Below the pieces are notes generated by a model that saw only the letters and a program-made list of their open reading frames with translations, did no database searches and was not told where the DNA came from. Below, piece after piece: positions 31,429 to 32,857 of a stretch of DNA of 32,857 bases. This DNA comes from Peptococcaceae bacterium (GTDB taxonomy: Bacteria > Bacillota > Peptococcia > DRI-13 > PHAD01): NCBI GenBank assembly GCA_024655825.1, contig JANLFJ010000004.1:79158-112014 (forward strand). The letters run 5' to 3'. Position 1 is the first letter of the stretch. Each line of letters begins with the position of its first letter. Position numbers and translations under genes: made by a program.

Positions 31429-32793
31429 ATGGCAACAGAAAAAGCGGCAATTTACTGCCGGCTCAGCCAGGATGACGGTCAGACCGGAGAGAGCGGCAGC
31501 ATTCAAACTCAAAAAACGCTGCTCACACAGTACTGCAGTGACCATCGCATAACCATCGGTGGTTATTATTGTGATGACGGCTGGTCGGGAACAAACTTTG
31601 ACCGCCCGGATTTTCAGCGCATGATTGGCGACATTGAGGCCGGGATGATCAACACGGTCATAGTCAAAGACCTGTCCCGCTTCGGCAGAGAATACGCCCA
31701 GATGGGTCTATACATCGAGCATTACTTCGAGGAAAAGGGCGTCCGGTTTATTTCGGTGACGGAGAATATAGATACAAAAAGCGGTGTTGATAATCTCATG
31801 CTGCCCTTCACCAACGTCATCAACTCATACTATGCAAGGCAGGCGTCCACAAAGACCAAGGCGGCGCACAGAGCGCGGGCGAAAGCGGGGATGTACCTCG
31901 GTGGTCACGCTCCGTTCGGGTATCTGAAAGACCCGAATGATCGACACCACCTTATTATCGACCCTACTGCCGCCGACATAGTGAGGGAGATTTTCCAGTT
32001 GTTCGCTGATGGTATCGGCTATGTACGCATGACGAAAATCCTAAGAGAGCGGAAAATTCTGAACCCAATAGCGTACTTCAATCAGAACAATCCCGATTAC
32101 TACAAAAGCGATTACTGGCGTAAACCGTTTGACTGGCATGCCACATCCGTGCGGGCTATACTCTCCAACCGCGCATACATAGGACAGGTTGTATTCGGAA
32201 AAACAAAGACGAAGGGCTTCTTTGACAAGACCCGAATTCCGTCGCCGGAGGAGGATTGGATTGTAGTCGAAAACGCACATGAGCCAATCATCTCACAGGA
32301 GCTTTGGGACACAGTGCAGCAGTTGATGAAGAGCCGCAGACGTGAAAACAGCAGCGGAGAGGTACAGATGTTCGCGGGGCTGGTCAAGTGTTCCAAATGC
32401 GGTTCATCGCTTAACGTCAGCTTCGATAAGAAGAAAGGCAAGTATACCGGATTTTCCTGTTGGGTCTACAAGAACTATGGCAAGGAGCGATGCACATCTC
32501 ACGCCATCGGCTGGAAAACCATGAATCAGCTTGTGCTGGAGGACATCCGCCGTAATGCGAAGGCAGCGAAGCTGGCGACGCAAAAATACAAGGATATGCT
32601 CATCACCGCCAAGACCGAGAAGAAAAAGCAGGAAACCGAAAAATGCAAGCGCGAGCTCAAAACCGTAGAAAAGAGAATCGCAGAACTGGACAAAATACTG
32701 AACAAGCTCTACGAGGATTTGGCACTCGGAAAGCTTCCTGAGGAACGATATCAGGTCATGTACAAACGCTACCCTGAAAACCATAGACCGTAA
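31429..32793 (+). CDS. Large serine recombinase (TnpX/Tn4451-like), C-terminally short
   Basis: 454 residues from the ATG at 31429 (GAGAGGTG upstream). The N-terminal resolvase domain has catalytic Ser13 in YCRLSQDD, the GYYCDDGWSGTNFDRPDFQRM segment (key residues DDGWSG, FDRP), VIVKDLSRFGRE and the long E-helix YYARQASTKTKAAHRARAKAG. The recombinase domain (about 160-290; GGHAPFGYL, ILSNRAYIG) and the zinc beta-ribbon (CSKCGSSL ... CWVYKNYGKERC) follow, then a coiled coil (about 400-440). Family members usually run to ~520-560 residues; here the frame ends at MYKRYPENHRP soon after the coiled coil. Catalytic parts are intact, but the C-terminal synapsis region may be lost. A hairpin follows at 32815. 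Confidence 0.88.
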   Translation: MATEKAAIYCRLSQDDGQTGESGSIQTQKTLLTQYCSDHRITIGGYYCDDGWSGTNFDRPDFQRMIGDIEAGMINTVIVKDLSRFGREYAQMGLYIEHYFEEKGVRFISVTENIDTKSGVDNLMLPFTNVINSYYARQASTKTKAAHRARAKAGMYLGGHAPFGYLKDPNDRHHLIIDPTAADIVREIFQLFADGIGYVRMTKILRERKILNPIAYFNQNNPDYYKSDYWRKPFDWHATSVRAILSNRAYIGQVVFGKTKTKGFFDKTRIPSPEEDWIVVENAHEPIISQELWDTVQQLMKSRRRENSSGEVQMFAGLVKCSKCGSSLNVSFDKKKGKYTGFSCWVYKNYGKERCTSHAIGWKTMNQLVLEDIRRNAKAAKLATQKYKDMLITAKTEKKKQETEKCKRELKTVEKRIAELDKILNKLYEDLALGKLPEERYQVMYKRYPENHRP

Positions 32794-32814
32794 AAAGGCA
32801 ACACAAAAACAAGA

Positions 32815-32837
32815 CTGCGGAAAATAATTTTTCGCAG
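32815..32837 (+). terminator. Terminator-like hairpin after the recombinase
   Basis: 10-bp stem CTGCGGAAAA (32815-32824) with TTTTTCGCAG (32828-32837), one G-U pair, 3-base loop. No U-run follows, so it could instead be a recombination-end repeat. Confidence 0.45.
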
Positions 32838-32857
32838 CCTCTGACAGGCAGTGACAA

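Overview
The window looks like a low-to-mid GC Firmicute of the clostridial/Peptococcaceae type (Desulfotomaculum/Pelotomaculum-like). This rests on strong AGGAGG-type ribosome sites, frequent GTG/TTG starts, GerMN and DUF4127 proteins, YitT, an ACT-ACT protein, a cobalamin riboswitch before cobT and a Tn4451-type large serine recombinase. The taxonomic call is inference, because no rRNA or other phylogenetic marker is present.

Region A, 1-18986, is a compact chromosomal backbone. On the minus strand it carries an SH3/Amidase_3 cell-wall amidase cut by the left edge, a GerMN lipoprotein, an ion-transporter-superfamily antiporter, lgt, an ACT-domain protein, a DUF4127 protein, riboswitch-controlled cobT, a DNA-repair pair (endonuclease IV and O6-alkylguanine-DNA methyltransferase), a zinc-finger membrane protein, a HAD phosphatase, small hypotheticals, a DUF2062 membrane protein, an S8 subtilase and a DUF2284 protein. 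On the plus strand it carries YitT, a carboxypeptidase-regulatory-like protein, a small helical protein, a CapA-family lipoprotein and an aromatic acid exporter-like protein. Several intrinsic terminators and promoters are readable.

Region B, 19021-19313, is a tRNA junction. A textbook promoter (TTGACA-17-TATAAT) reads into a tRNA-Thr(CGT) that stops after the variable loop. An intact tRNA-Thr(CGT) follows 84 bases later. This looks like the scarred entry point of an island.

Region C, 19353-26849, is a defence-type operon: a 61-aa helix-turn-helix protein, a GHKL (MutL/MORC-like) ATPase with a candidate C-terminal PD-(D/E)XK motif, a type III-like DNA methyltransferase and a type III Res-like helicase-nuclease. 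The ATPase gene and the methyltransferase's presumed target-recognition segment are much more AT-rich than the rest, which indicates mosaic assembly.

Region D, 26850-32857, is mobile-element cargo. It holds a 41-aa ORF, a secreted or anchored protein with two WIPGFGW repeats, an unknown helical protein, a probable independent small RNA (promoter, multibranched fold, U-tract), a frameshifted remnant of the WIPGFGW domain, a RepA-like RecA-fold ATPase, four ~18-bp direct repeats at ~50-bp spacing, a small conserved-looking ORF and a serine recombinase that ends early. Functional links between region C and region D are not demonstrable from sequence alone.
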